Assembly: GCF_000526195.1 (NCBI RefSeq)
Contig: NZ_JAFP01000001.1
Location: 372,001-436,000 of the forward strand
Reading direction: 5' to 3'
Source: Hippea sp. KM1
Lineage (GTDB): Bacteria; Campylobacterota_A; Desulfurellia; Desulfurellales; Hippeaceae
Length of the DNA stretch: 64,000 nt
A program made the translations under genes and the position numbers. The notes under the pieces were generated by a model. The model ran no database searches, was not told where the DNA came from, and was given only the letters and a program-made list of their open reading frames with translations. Below, one piece after another: positions 50,405 to 59,408 of the stretch (position 1 is the stretch's first letter; each line of letters opens with the position of its first letter).

Positions 50405-51003
50405 TTCCTTAATCTCCTCAAGGTGTATATTAGAACTAAAATCATCAAAATCAAGCCAATAGTGGTGTTTATACCGTTTAGGGTGTTGAGGATGCGTTTT
50501 ATGTTGTTTCCAACTATGTATCCTGCGCCCACATAGGCTATGCCCCAGATTATGCCGCTTGTTGTTGCCCATATGAGAAACGATGCGGTTTTCATTCTCA
50601 TAAATCCTGCTACAAAGGGTATTATTGGTCTTAAGGGGCCTATGAATCTGCCCAAAAACACGCTGATGCCCCCGTGTTTTCTAAAGAACCTCTCGCCCTT
50701 TGTTAATACCTCCTTAAACCTTTTTGGCATTGGTCTGTTTAGTGTTTTTACATATGCAAGAATCCCCAAATAATAGCTTATTATGTCTGCGGCGATAGCC
50801 CCTATGATTGCCCAGATAATGAGGTATGTTATGCTTATAATGCCCTTTGATGCCAAAAATCCGCCTGCCAATGCGAATGCAGCACCAGGCACAAACTCGC
50901 CTATAACCACAAACGACTCAAGAAATGATATTGCGCCTATGATTGCATATACAAGCAGGGGGTTTTCCTTGATGGTGAGGAGTATCTCTAAGGCTCTATC
51001 CAT
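50401..51003 (-). CDS. DedA-family membrane protein
   Basis: 200 residues with four to five helices. DedA (VTT/SNARE-associated) features: SFVVIGEFVPGAAFALAGGF near residue 30, then FRKHGGISVFLGRFIGPLRP and IIPFVAGFMRM near 107-137. Recent work links several DedA proteins to undecaprenyl-phosphate or phospholipid flipping and to membrane-potential maintenance. It overlaps tlyA by 8 bp and the permease by 4 bp. Confidence 0.9.
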   Translation of the reverse strand: MDRALEILLTIKENPLLVYAIIGAISFLESFVVIGEFVPGAAFALAGGFLASKGIISITYLIIWAIIGAIAADIISYYLGILAYVKTLNRPMPKRFKEVLTKGERFFRKHGGISVFLGRFIGPLRPIIPFVAGFMRMKTASFLIWATTSGIIWGIAYVGAGYIVGNNIKRILNTLNGINTTIGLILMILVLIYTLRRLRK

Positions 51004-51706
51004 GCTTAAGGTGCATTAGGAATTCACGATTACCGTCTTTGCCCTTTATGGGCGATTCGACAATACCACCAATGGTAAATCCGCACGATTGGGCAGAGGA
51101 TTTAACCCTCTCTATTGCCTTTCTTATCAGGCCTTCGTCCCTTACTATGCCCTTTTTGGTGTTTCCCTTGCCCACCTCGAATTGGGGTTTTATCAAGACA
51201 ACGCACTCGCCATTCTTGCTCAGGAGTCTTTGGATGTGCTTTAGTATATGCACAAGCGATATAAAGCTTACATCCACCGTTATTAGGTCGAATGTCTCGT
51301 TTATGTTTAACTTTCTTATGTCCGTTTCCTCCATCGAGACGACCCGGGGGTGATTTTTTAGGCTTGGGTGGAGTTGATCCTTTCCCACATCGACTGCCAA
51401 TACGCTTTCTGCCCCTCCCTTTATTAAACAGTCAGTAAAACCGCCCGTGGAGGCACCAACATCCAGACATTTTTTGCCTTTTGCATCAACCGAAAACGCA
51501 TTCATGGCGAATTCAAGCTTAAGGCCGCCCCTGCTTACATACTTAAGTGTATCTTTAACCTCTATTACATCCTCATCCGATACATCAAATGCCGGCTTTG
51601 TTATTGTTTTTGAGTTTACACAGACCCCGCCGCTTTCTATTATCTGTTTGGCCTTACTCCTTGTCGGCAGGACGCCTTTGTTGACCAGATAGATGTCCAA
51701 CCTCAT
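50996..51706 (-). CDS. tlyA: TlyA-family 2'-O-ribose rRNA methyltransferase
   Basis: 236 residues with an N-terminal S4 RNA-binding domain (MRLDIYLVNKGVLPTRSKAK, VSRGGLKLEFAMNAF) and a C-terminal FtsJ-like Rossmann domain (CLDVGASTGGFTDCLIKGGA near residue 79, DLITVDVSFISLVHIL near 135, CVVLIKPQFEVGKG near 167). TlyA enzymes methylate 16S and 23S rRNA and influence capreomycin sensitivity; some are annotated as haemolysins. It overlaps the upstream HD-GYP gene by 4 bp and dedA by 8 bp. Confidence 0.92.
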   Translation of the reverse strand: MRLDIYLVNKGVLPTRSKAKQIIESGGVCVNSKTITKPAFDVSDEDVIEVKDTLKYVSRGGLKLEFAMNAFSVDAKGKKCLDVGASTGGFTDCLIKGGAESVLAVDVGKDQLHPSLKNHPRVVSMEETDIRKLNINETFDLITVDVSFISLVHILKHIQRLLSKNGECVVLIKPQFEVGKGNTKKGIVRDEGLIRKAIERVKSSAQSCGFTIGGIVESPIKGKDGNREFLMHLKHG

Positions 51707-53724
51707 GGCCTTTCCGATTTCTCTTTTTTCCTTTTTCTTAATATGTATATCAACTCGTTGGAGGTTTCTGCCTCGTGGGATTCTGCGCTGACCACTGTGT
51801 ATTCTATCCTCTTTGGCAGTATGTCTTTATTGCATGTTTTTGAAACCCTCCTGCCCAGCAATCTTAAAAAGCGCTCCAATTTTTCCTTATTTGTGTCGTT
51901 TTTGGGGTTTACTTTAACAAGAACAAACGAATCCCCTCCAAATCTGCTTATCAAAACAACTCCATACTCCTCTGTCTGCCTGAGCAGTTCGGATGTTTTT
52001 ATAAGAACCAGATCACCTATATCGCTTCCGCATCGTATGTTTATCAAATCCATATTCTTCACATCTATCATGTAAATGCAAAACGGCGTATGTGTGTCTA
52101 TCATCGAATCCAGCTTCTTAAGGAGGGCGCCCCTGTTTAGAAGCCCCGTCAGGTGGTCGACATTGGAGAACCTTCTTTTGTAATCGTCAAACGCCTTTGG
52201 TATCAGGGAGCCTGAAACCAGCTTTTCTGCCTCTTTGTATGAGGATAGGAGTATCTGTTTTGATTTTGAGAGTATCCTTTCGTCAAAATGCCCCTTTTCT
52301 GCCATCATTATCTTTATGGCTTCCTCTTTTGAGAATGATTTTCTGTAGGGTCTTGATGTGGTTAGGGCATCGAACACATCCGATATGGCCAGGATCCTTG
52401 CGCCCCTTGTAATCTCCTTACAGGTTATGCCGTCTGGGTATCCGCTGCCGTCGCACCTTTCGTGGTGCTGCCTGACCATCTTGGCTATGTCCTTTAAATC
52501 CTTGATGCTTTTGAATTGCCTGACGATTTCATACGACATAACGGCGTGGTATTTTATCATCTCATACTCGACTTCGGACAGCTTTGCGGGTTTTAATAGC
52601 ACCGAATCCGGTATACTGATTTTGCCTATATCGTGCAATAGGCCTGCAATATAGACCTTTTCCTGAAACTCCTCTTTATACCCCAATGCCTTTGCTATAT
52701 TCCTGGCATAGTATGCAACCCTCTGGGAATGACCCTTGGTGTATACATCCCTCATCTCTATGGTGAGGATGAAGCTGTTTATTATCTCCTTTTCGCTGGA
52801 TGATATGATGTTTAAAAGATGACTGAATTCCTTTGTGGTTTTTATGAATCGTGTTAGGCGTTTTGCCAATAGGTTAACGATATTTACATCGTGTATGCTG
52901 AACTGATAATCGTGCATATATCCATAACCTATAACGCTAAACAGTTTGCCCTTTAGCCATATGGGCACTATCAGTATGTTTTCTATGCCTATCTTTTTGT
53001 TGATTAGTTTTAGGCATTCTATGTTTGGGTTGAGTTTATGTCTGAAAACCACAGGGCCTTTTAGATTTTCTTGAAACATCTTATAGGTCAGGGTGTTTTT
53101 TACCCGTTGGGTCTTCTTGAAGTTTACAAAGTTGAGGGAGTCATCCCTGCTGACAAACGCATAGAGGTTGTATATAGGAAATACGAAGCTTACCGCCTTG
53201 GATTTGGTTATGCTCATTATTCGATTTAAGTTGAACAGAAGCCAGTCCCTTATGTCGTCTTTTGATGATGACACAGGCGGCACTATGTCTAAATTTAATA
53301 ACTCCTCATTCAGTGTTTTCTTTAGTATATGGTTTTCGATTGATTTGGACAGAAACAGAGAGACTATCTCTATTGCCTCCGATTTGTCCTGTAATTGGCA
53401 GTCTGTTTCAAAACCTGCAACCAATACGGCGTTTATGTCTGTATTTAGCCCCTTTATGAGGAGGGTTGATACGCCTAAGGTTTCATTCAGTATCTTTAAG
53501 TTTCTGCTTATAGCTGCCTGCTCAAGAATTGGGTAATTTTTCTCAATTAAGGGCTCTATGTCGATGGGTTTGTTTGATTCAGAAAAGAAAACCTCCATAT
53601 CCTTAAAGGCCACGATTGCGCATAACTCTGCATCCAAAAACTCAGCTATATGTTTGAGTGTTGTTCTGTGTATATCCTTTTGCGTTATGTTCTTTAGCAG
53701 TTCAAATATGCCGCTTTTCTTCAT
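51703..53724 (-). CDS. HD-GYP phosphodiesterase with GAF-like and degenerate GGDEF domains
   Basis: 673 residues. The N-terminal ~300 contain two GAF-like segments (LKHIAEFLDAELCAIVAFKD and ILIVPIWLKGKLFSVIGYGY). An HD-GYP domain follows with AGLLHDIGKISIPDSVLLKP near 360, YHAVMSYEIV and HHERCDGSGYPDGI near 430. The C-terminal GGDEF-like domain (about 521-650) starts HLTGLLNRGALLKKLDSM but has GGDSF at 596-600 in place of GGDEF, so cyclase activity is doubtful. HD before GGDEF is not the commonest order. It probably hydrolyses cyclic di-GMP or a related dinucleotide and may read GTP through the dead cyclase. It is the first gene of a run through DUF1634. Confidence 0.88.
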   Translation of the reverse strand: MKKSGIFELLKNITQKDIHRTTLKHIAEFLDAELCAIVAFKDMEVFFSESNKPIDIEPLIEKNYPILEQAAISRNLKILNETLGVSTLLIKGLNTDINAVLVAGFETDCQLQDKSEAIEIVSLFLSKSIENHILKKTLNEELLNLDIVPPVSSSKDDIRDWLLFNLNRIMSITKSKAVSFVFPIYNLYAFVSRDDSLNFVNFKKTQRVKNTLTYKMFQENLKGPVVFRHKLNPNIECLKLINKKIGIENILIVPIWLKGKLFSVIGYGYMHDYQFSIHDVNIVNLLAKRLTRFIKTTKEFSHLLNIISSSEKEIINSFILTIEMRDVYTKGHSQRVAYYARNIAKALGYKEEFQEKVYIAGLLHDIGKISIPDSVLLKPAKLSEVEYEMIKYHAVMSYEIVRQFKSIKDLKDIAKMVRQHHERCDGSGYPDGITCKEITRGARILAISDVFDALTTSRPYRKSFSKEEAIKIMMAEKGHFDERILSKSKQILLSSYKEAEKLVSGSLIPKAFDDYKRRFSNVDHLTGLLNRGALLKKLDSMIDTHTPFCIYMIDVKNMDLINIRCGSDIGDLVLIKTSELLRQTEEYGVVLISRFGGDSFVLVKVNPKNDTNKEKLERFLRLLGRRVSKTCNKDILPKRIEYTVVSAESHEAETSNELIYILRKRKKEKSERP

Positions 53725-53790
53725 GGGCTTATGCTCCTTTAATAGTTTATGAGAAACGGCTCTGTTTGTAAAGGATGGAGTGGTGTGGTT

Positions 53791-56700
53791 TTAGTTGTCT
53801 TTTGCCCTGTTTAGGAGTTTCATGGTCAGATAGAAGAACATCGGTATGAAGAGTGTGCCTATAAGGGTCTGTATAAGCATGCCGCTGACCACGGTTATGC
53901 CTATGATCTTTCTCGATACGGCGCCTGCACCGCCCCAAAATATCAAAGGCAGGCTCGCTATTATGAATACGGCGGATGTCATGACGATGGGCCTGAACCT
54001 GATCCTTGCAGCCTGGGCTGTTGCCTGCAATAATCCGTATCCCTCCTGGAGTTTCTCCAAAGCAAACTTTACAAGCAGTATGGCGTTTTTAACCGACAAG
54101 CCTATGAGAACCAAGATGCCTATGTTGAAGTATATGTCTTTTTCCAAATGGGCCATGAATAGACCGAATACGGCGCCAAAGACGGCAAACGGCACGATGA
54201 TCATGATTGCCACGGGTATGCTGAAGCTTTCATAGAGCGCTGCCAGTATCAGAAATACGAATATAACGGTGTATAGAAAGACCAGATTACCCGAGCTTTC
54301 CAAAACCTTTTCCTGGTATGATGTGCCGGACCAGGCTATTGTATACCCTGGTGGGAGTGCCTTCTTTGCTATCTCGGTAATGGCCTTCATGGCATCGCCC
54401 GATGTATAGCCCGGGGCTGGTTGGCCTATCACCGTGGCAGCGGTAAACATATCAAACCTCTGAATGACGCTTGGGCCTACAATTCTTTTGATTTTGACAA
54501 GCGAGCTTACGGGTATCAGCTCACCCGTTAATGACCTTACATAGATATAGCTCAAATCGGACGGATTATCCCTGAAGTTTTCATCCGCCTGTATGTTTAC
54601 CTTGAATGTCCTTCCATACATGTTGAAATCGTTTACATAATAGCTCCCCATTGTGGCCTGAAGTGTTGAGAACAGCTCACTCAACGACACACCCAGGGCC
54701 TTTGCCTTGTTTATGTTTACCTCTATCTTGTATTGCGGGACATTCGTATTCAGGGAAGACCTGACCATCATAAGCCTTTTATCCTTGTTTGCAACGGCCA
54801 CAAACCTCTTTACAACGCTGTTTAGCCTCTCTATGCTGCCTCCTGTTCTATCCTGTATGTGGAGGGTGAAACCGCCTGTTGAGCTCATACCCATAATAGG
54901 CGGCATATTAAAGGCCATAACAAAGGCCTCTTTTAGTGTTGAAAACGCCATCATCAGCTGCTTGATAACATCCCAGGAGCTGTCCTTTCTTTTAGACCAA
55001 TCCTTAAGGTGAGCCCAGCCTATGCCTGAGTCTGTTTTGAACGAGAATGTTATAAAATCGAGTCCTGCAACATAGCCTGCACCGACTATGTTGGGATTTT
55101 TCATGACTATATCCTCTATCCTCTTCTGCACCCTGAGCGTTTTTTCAAGCGACGATCCGGGCATTAAATAATACATGACCATTATATCGCCCTTATCCTC
55201 CTCCGGCACAAGGGATGATGGAAGCATCCTGTATAAAACAAACATGCCTATCACAACGGCTACAAATATACCCAACCCCACAGGCCACAGCTTTATTAAA
55301 AGCTTGGTGGAATTTTCAAACCAGGCCGTTGTTTTTTTGAAGATAGCGCCGAAGGCCTTAGAGAAGGCCGTTTCCCTTATTCCGCCTTTTTTTAGGATCA
55401 GGGCGCACAGCGTTGGTGTTAGCGTTAGTGCCACTATGCCTGAAATGCTGACAGATGTTGCTATTGTTAGAGCAAACTGCTGATACATCTTACCCGAGAA
55501 TCCGCCCACAAATGATGCGGGGATAAAGACAGCATCTAAGACCAAAACTATAGCTATGAGCGGGTTTGTTATCTCCTCCATCGATTTTATTGTTGCCTCT
55601 TTGGGGGTGAGGTTTTCGCTTTTTAGTATCCTATCTGCGTTTTCTATGACTATTATGGCATCATCGACCACAAGGCCTATGGCCAAAACCAATCCGAACA
55701 GCGTCAATAGGTTTATGGAGAAATTGGCCGCATAGAATCCGGCAAATGTCCCTATGATGGATACAGGGATGGCCAAAACGGGTATGGTGGTGGATCTTAT
55801 GGTGCCCAAGAATATGTATATTACCACAACCGTTAGGAGTATGGATATGATGAGGGTATAGACCACCTCGTCTATTGATGTCTTTATGAATTTTGTGGTG
55901 TTATAGACATCTCTGTATTTTAGGTCTTTTGGGAATCTCTTGGATAGTTCGTTCATGGTCTGGTCTATTCTTTTTGATACCTCTAATGCATTTGCCCCTG
56001 CGGATAGCCATACCCCCATCAAAACGGCCCTTTTGCCGTTATAGGTGCTGCTAACGGAATAGTTGCTTGCCCCTAATTCGACCCTTGCTATATCCTTTAG
56101 CCTTAGTGTTGAGCCGTCAGAGTTGGTTTTTATGATTATGTTGGCAAATTCCTCAGGTGTTTTTAGTCGTCCATTTGTTGTTATTGTGTAGGTGTATGTG
56201 TGTTTGGCCTTTGTAGGCTCTTGCGCTATCCTTCCTGCTGCGTATTGGTTGTTCTGGTTTCTTATGGCCATTATGATGTCTGATGGTGTTAGGTTGTATG
56301 CGGCAAGCTTATCCGGCTTTAACCATATCCTCATTGAATATTCCTTGCCGCCAAATATCATCGCCTCGCCCACGCCGGGGATTCTCTTTATATCGTCAAG
56401 CACATTCACCAATAGATAGTTGGTTATGAATGTGGTGGAGTGTTTGTTGCCCTTTGAGGTGAAGGCAAACACCCTTAGAAGGTCTGGGGATCTCTCTCTA
56501 ACCACAACGCCTATCCTTCTTACCTCTTCGGGGAGCTTGTTTAAGGCCAGCTGAACCCTGTTGTTTACATCGACCTTGGCTGTTTCTGGGTCCGTTCCTA
56601 TCTTGAATGTGATCTTTATGGAGACCATGCCGTTGGGCGATGCGGTGGAAGACATGTATATCATGTTCTTAACGCCGTTTATGGCCTCCTCAAGCGGTGC

Positions 56701-56889
56701 AGCCACGGTTTTTGCCAATGTTTCTGCATCAGCCCCAGGATAGTAGGCTTCAACACTTATGGTAGGCGGTGTGATGGTTGGGTATTCCTGAACGGGCAGG
56801 CTTTTTAGGGCCGTTATGCCTGCCAGTATAATGACGATGGAGATAACTAAAGGGAATACGGGTTTTTCGATGAAGAACTTTGATATCAT
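53791..56889 (-). CDS. RND efflux pump, HAE1 (AcrB) family
   Basis: Inner-membrane proton-driven multidrug pump of 1032 residues, the standard 12-helix layout. The N-terminus MISKFFIEKPVFPLVISIVI is typical. The proton-relay Asp pair is in LAIGLVVDDAIIVIENADRI near residue 405 and the relay Lys in IGLSVKNAILLVKFALE near 945. It overlaps the adaptor gene by 4 bp and completes a tolC-adaptor-pump operon. The upstream promoter carries the MarR palindrome, so expression is probably derepressed together with emrAB. Confidence 0.95.
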   Translation of the reverse strand: MISKFFIEKPVFPLVISIVIILAGITALKSLPVQEYPTITPPTISVEAYYPGADAETLAKTVAAPLEEAINGVKNMIYMSSTASPNGMVSIKITFKIGTDPETAKVDVNNRVQLALNKLPEEVRRIGVVVRERSPDLLRVFAFTSKGNKHSTTFITNYLLVNVLDDIKRIPGVGEAMIFGGKEYSMRIWLKPDKLAAYNLTPSDIIMAIRNQNNQYAAGRIAQEPTKAKHTYTYTITTNGRLKTPEEFANIIIKTNSDGSTLRLKDIARVELGASNYSVSSTYNGKRAVLMGVWLSAGANALEVSKRIDQTMNELSKRFPKDLKYRDVYNTTKFIKTSIDEVVYTLIISILLTVVVIYIFLGTIRSTTIPVLAIPVSIIGTFAGFYAANFSINLLTLFGLVLAIGLVVDDAIIVIENADRILKSENLTPKEATIKSMEEITNPLIAIVLVLDAVFIPASFVGGFSGKMYQQFALTIATSVSISGIVALTLTPTLCALILKKGGIRETAFSKAFGAIFKKTTAWFENSTKLLIKLWPVGLGIFVAVVIGMFVLYRMLPSSLVPEEDKGDIMVMYYLMPGSSLEKTLRVQKRIEDIVMKNPNIVGAGYVAGLDFITFSFKTDSGIGWAHLKDWSKRKDSSWDVIKQLMMAFSTLKEAFVMAFNMPPIMGMSSTGGFTLHIQDRTGGSIERLNSVVKRFVAVANKDKRLMMVRSSLNTNVPQYKIEVNINKAKALGVSLSELFSTLQATMGSYYVNDFNMYGRTFKVNIQADENFRDNPSDLSYIYVRSLTGELIPVSSLVKIKRIVGPSVIQRFDMFTAATVIGQPAPGYTSGDAMKAITEIAKKALPPGYTIAWSGTSYQEKVLESSGNLVFLYTVIFVFLILAALYESFSIPVAIMIIVPFAVFGAVFGLFMAHLEKDIYFNIGILVLIGLSVKNAILLVKFALEKLQEGYGLLQATAQAARIRFRPIVMTSAVFIIASLPLIFWGGAGAVSRKIIGITVVSGMLIQTLIGTLFIPMFFYLTMKLLNRAKDN

Positions 56890-57989
56890 TTAACCAGTTC
56901 CTCAATAACCTTATCGACCTTGACAGGCATGCCTGGTTTTATCCTGAAGAAGTTGTCTATGATAACCAGATCGCCGGGTTTTAGGCCGTATTGAACGATG
57001 AATGTGTTGCCTTCTGCCTCCCTTGCCTTTATCATCCTGACGCCAACCCTTCCGTTCTGCACAACAAACACCATCTTGCCCATAGAGTTTTGCAATACAG
57101 CCTCAGAGGGTATCACTATTACATTCTTCTGTTTAAAGCCGACCACCTTGATTCTAACAAACTCGTTGGGCATGAGTGTGCCGTTTGGGTTGGGGAATAC
57201 CGCTCTTGCCTTAACTGTGGAGGTTTTTGGGTCTATTACTGAGTCTATAAAGTCTATCTTGCCGTTTATCGTTTTGCCATTTACCTTTATGAATGCCCTT
57301 AATCTGTCTGCCTCCCATTGATTGGTGGTTAGGTAATTCTTTATCCTTAGATAGTCGCTATCTGGAAATGAGAATTCTGCATAGATTGGGTCTGTCTGTG
57401 TGATTGTCAGAAGTTTCTGAGACGGCCTGACATAATCGCCCACATCGACCATTTTTAGCGATGTAAATCCCGATATGGGTGCTTTTGGTTGGGTGTAATT
57501 TAGGTCTATCTCTGCAAGCTTTAACTTAGCCTGCGCAAGCTTCACAGACGATAGGGCGTTCTGGTATGAGGCATAGGCGTAATCGAGCTTCTGTTTGCTA
57601 ATCGCCTTGCTTTTGAAGAGGTTTTTGTATCTATTCCAATCCTTCTTGGCTTTATAGAGTGTTGCCTTTGCCATGCTTAGGTTTGCCAACGCCTCGTTGT
57701 ATCTTGCCCTGTATATATCTTGCTCTATGGTGTATAGTATCTGCCCTTTTTTGACAAATTTGCCTTCGGTGTAATGCTTTTTCAAGATAGTGCCTGAAAC
57801 CCTTGCAACCACATCGACGCTTTTTACTGCTCTTAGTCTTGCTGGATATGTCAGTATTACTTCTTTGTCTTTTGGCTTGCCAACCTTGTAAACATCAACA
57901 GACACCATCGGGTATTGCGGTTTGGGGTTTGCCATTGAAAGTATGGGCAGAAGTATAAACACGACGATGATCGGGACTGCTTTCTTCAT
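56886..57989 (-). CDS. RND efflux membrane fusion protein (AcrA type)
   Basis: Periplasmic adaptor of 367 residues. Signal peptide MKKAVPIIVVFILLPILSMA with no lipobox Cys. Lipoyl halves are VVARVSGTILKKHYTEGKFV and NYTQPKAPISGFTSLKMVDV, with a coiled-coil between (about 95-165) and a beta-barrel (PIYAEFSFPDSDYLRI). It bridges the RND pump to TolC. It follows tolC after 9 bp and overlaps the pump gene by 4 bp. Confidence 0.94.
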   Translation of the reverse strand: MKKAVPIIVVFILLPILSMANPKPQYPMVSVDVYKVGKPKDKEVILTYPARLRAVKSVDVVARVSGTILKKHYTEGKFVKKGQILYTIEQDIYRARYNEALANLSMAKATLYKAKKDWNRYKNLFKSKAISKQKLDYAYASYQNALSSVKLAQAKLKLAEIDLNYTQPKAPISGFTSLKMVDVGDYVRPSQKLLTITQTDPIYAEFSFPDSDYLRIKNYLTTNQWEADRLRAFIKVNGKTINGKIDFIDSVIDPKTSTVKARAVFPNPNGTLMPNEFVRIKVVGFKQKNVIVIPSEAVLQNSMGKMVFVVQNGRVGVRMIKAREAEGNTFIVQYGLKPGDLVIIDNFFRIKPGMPVKVDKVIEELVK

Positions 57990-57998
57990 AAAACCCCC

Positions 57999-59288
57999 TT
58001 ATTTTTCCCCTATGGTTCTTTTGAGTTTTGCAAGGGCTATGTGGTATCCATAGAGTGCATTGTAATAGTTGACCTCCGCCTGTGTTAGGTATGAGCGTGC
58101 GTCCAACACCTCCGTCGATGTTGTGATCTGCTGCTGGTATTGAAGGTTGGTAATGCGGAAGTTTTCCCTTGCCTGCTTTAGTGCCTCTTTTGCCGTTTTT
58201 ATGTTTTCCTCTGCTGTGTTAAGTTCAAGAAGGGCGCTTTTTACCTGTAGCTTAACCTGATCCCTCATTTGGTTGAAGCGCTCCGTTAGCTCAAATACAT
58301 TGTGCTGTTGCTCTTGTGTGGCATAGTAATCCTTTCCAAACGAAAATATGTTCCATTCTATTTGAACACCCACCATGGCGTTGTGCTGGTTTGAGTAATC
58401 ATTATCCGTTGCAAGCATGTCCTGACCCTTTTGTTCGTATTTGGCAAAGGCCTCGATATGGGGGTAATAGCTGCTCTTTTTGAGTTTTATACCCAGGCGT
58501 GCCTGTTTTAGTTTTAGGGATAGCTCTTTTAGAATGGGCCTGTTCTTTAGGGCTTTTTCTATTAAGCTGTTGAGGTTGAACCGCCTGTTTTTAAACTCCA
58601 AAATATCCACGACATCTGTATCGGCGTTGATGTCTTTTCTTAATGCTAAGTTGAATGAGGATATGGCAAGCTTGAGGTTGTTTGAGGCCCTTGTTCTGTT
58701 CTGTATGGCGTTGGCCAGTGCAACCCTCGATTTAAGCAGGTCGTTGTATGCTATGACACCGTTTTTGAAGAGCTTTTCTGCATCCCTTAGGTGGGATTTT
58801 AGTGTTTTTACCTCCTCATCGGCCACCTTCAGGTATTTCTTTGCAAGGAGTATCTTAAAATAGGCGATCTTTGTGTTTTCAGCCACATCCAACACAGCCA
58901 TCTCTTTTTCTATCTTACTTATATCTAACCCGAGGCGTGCTATCTGTTTTTGGGTGATTAGGGCGAATCCCTCAAAGATGGGTTGGGTTATGGTGATGCT
59001 CCATTTGGCGTTATCATCATCGCCGGCCCTTACCTTGGCTCCCCCGCTTATCGAGTATGGATAGTCCTTTAGATGGGTAAAGTTGTATGAAAAATCAACA
59101 GTGGGAAACAGGCTCGATTCGCTGCTTTTGTAATGGCTCTCTGCGGCCTTTTGTCTTTCTATGGCCTCTTTTATTATGTAATTGTTTGATATGGCTTCAT
59201 TCACAGCCCTATTTAGTGTGTAAATCTCTTTTGAATAGGATAGCTGGCAACCCAAAAGAACAATTAAGAGAACAAGCAGTTTGCGCAT
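57999..59288 (-). CDS. TolC-family outer-membrane efflux channel
   Basis: 429 residues with a signal peptide (MRKLLVLLIVLLGCQLSYSK; the LLGCQ could also be a lipobox). The repeated outer-membrane-efflux pattern is visible in both halves: YTLNRAVNEAISNNYIIKEA with FPTVDFSYNFTHL, and NLKLAISSFNLALRKD with YPHIEAFAKYEQKGQD. It is the first gene of the pump operon. GGAGG nine bases before ATG 59288 is the ribosome site. It might also serve the emrAB pump, which lacks its own channel. Confidence 0.93.
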   Translation of the reverse strand: MRKLLVLLIVLLGCQLSYSKEIYTLNRAVNEAISNNYIIKEAIERQKAAESHYKSSESSLFPTVDFSYNFTHLKDYPYSISGGAKVRAGDDDNAKWSITITQPIFEGFALITQKQIARLGLDISKIEKEMAVLDVAENTKIAYFKILLAKKYLKVADEEVKTLKSHLRDAEKLFKNGVIAYNDLLKSRVALANAIQNRTRASNNLKLAISSFNLALRKDINADTDVVDILEFKNRRFNLNSLIEKALKNRPILKELSLKLKQARLGIKLKKSSYYPHIEAFAKYEQKGQDMLATDNDYSNQHNAMVGVQIEWNIFSFGKDYYATQEQQHNVFELTERFNQMRDQVKLQVKSALLELNTAEENIKTAKEALKQARENFRITNLQYQQQITTSTEVLDARSYLTQAEVNYYNALYGYHIALAKLKRTIGEK

Positions 59289-59315
59289 AAATGTTAACCT
59301 CCATGTCTTTTTGGG

Positions 59316-59348
59316 TTTATATCACAGATTAGTTTCAATTGCAACTAA
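59316..59348 (-). promoter_or_regulatory. tolC-RND operon promoter with MarR operator
   Basis: Minus strand: -35 TTGCAA (59339-59344), 17-bp spacer, -10 TATAAA (59316-59321). The palindrome TAGTTTCAATTGCAACTAA (59330-59348) covers the -35 and is identical to the one at the marR-emrAB promoter, in the same position relative to the -10. Confidence 0.8.
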
Positions 59349-59354
59349 TAGTTA

Positions 59355-59384
59355 TTGCAAATCGGCGCCTATATGTGATAAACT
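59355..59384 (+). promoter_or_regulatory. Possible promoter of the tandem-HD gene
   Basis: TTGCAA (59355-59360), 18-bp spacer, TAAACT (59379-59384) preceded by TGA as in extended -10 elements. It is divergent from and adjacent to the MarR operator, so it could feel the same repressor. Weak consensus. Confidence 0.35.
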
Positions 59385-59408
59385 AACCCAAATTGAAGGG
59401 GTGTGTGG

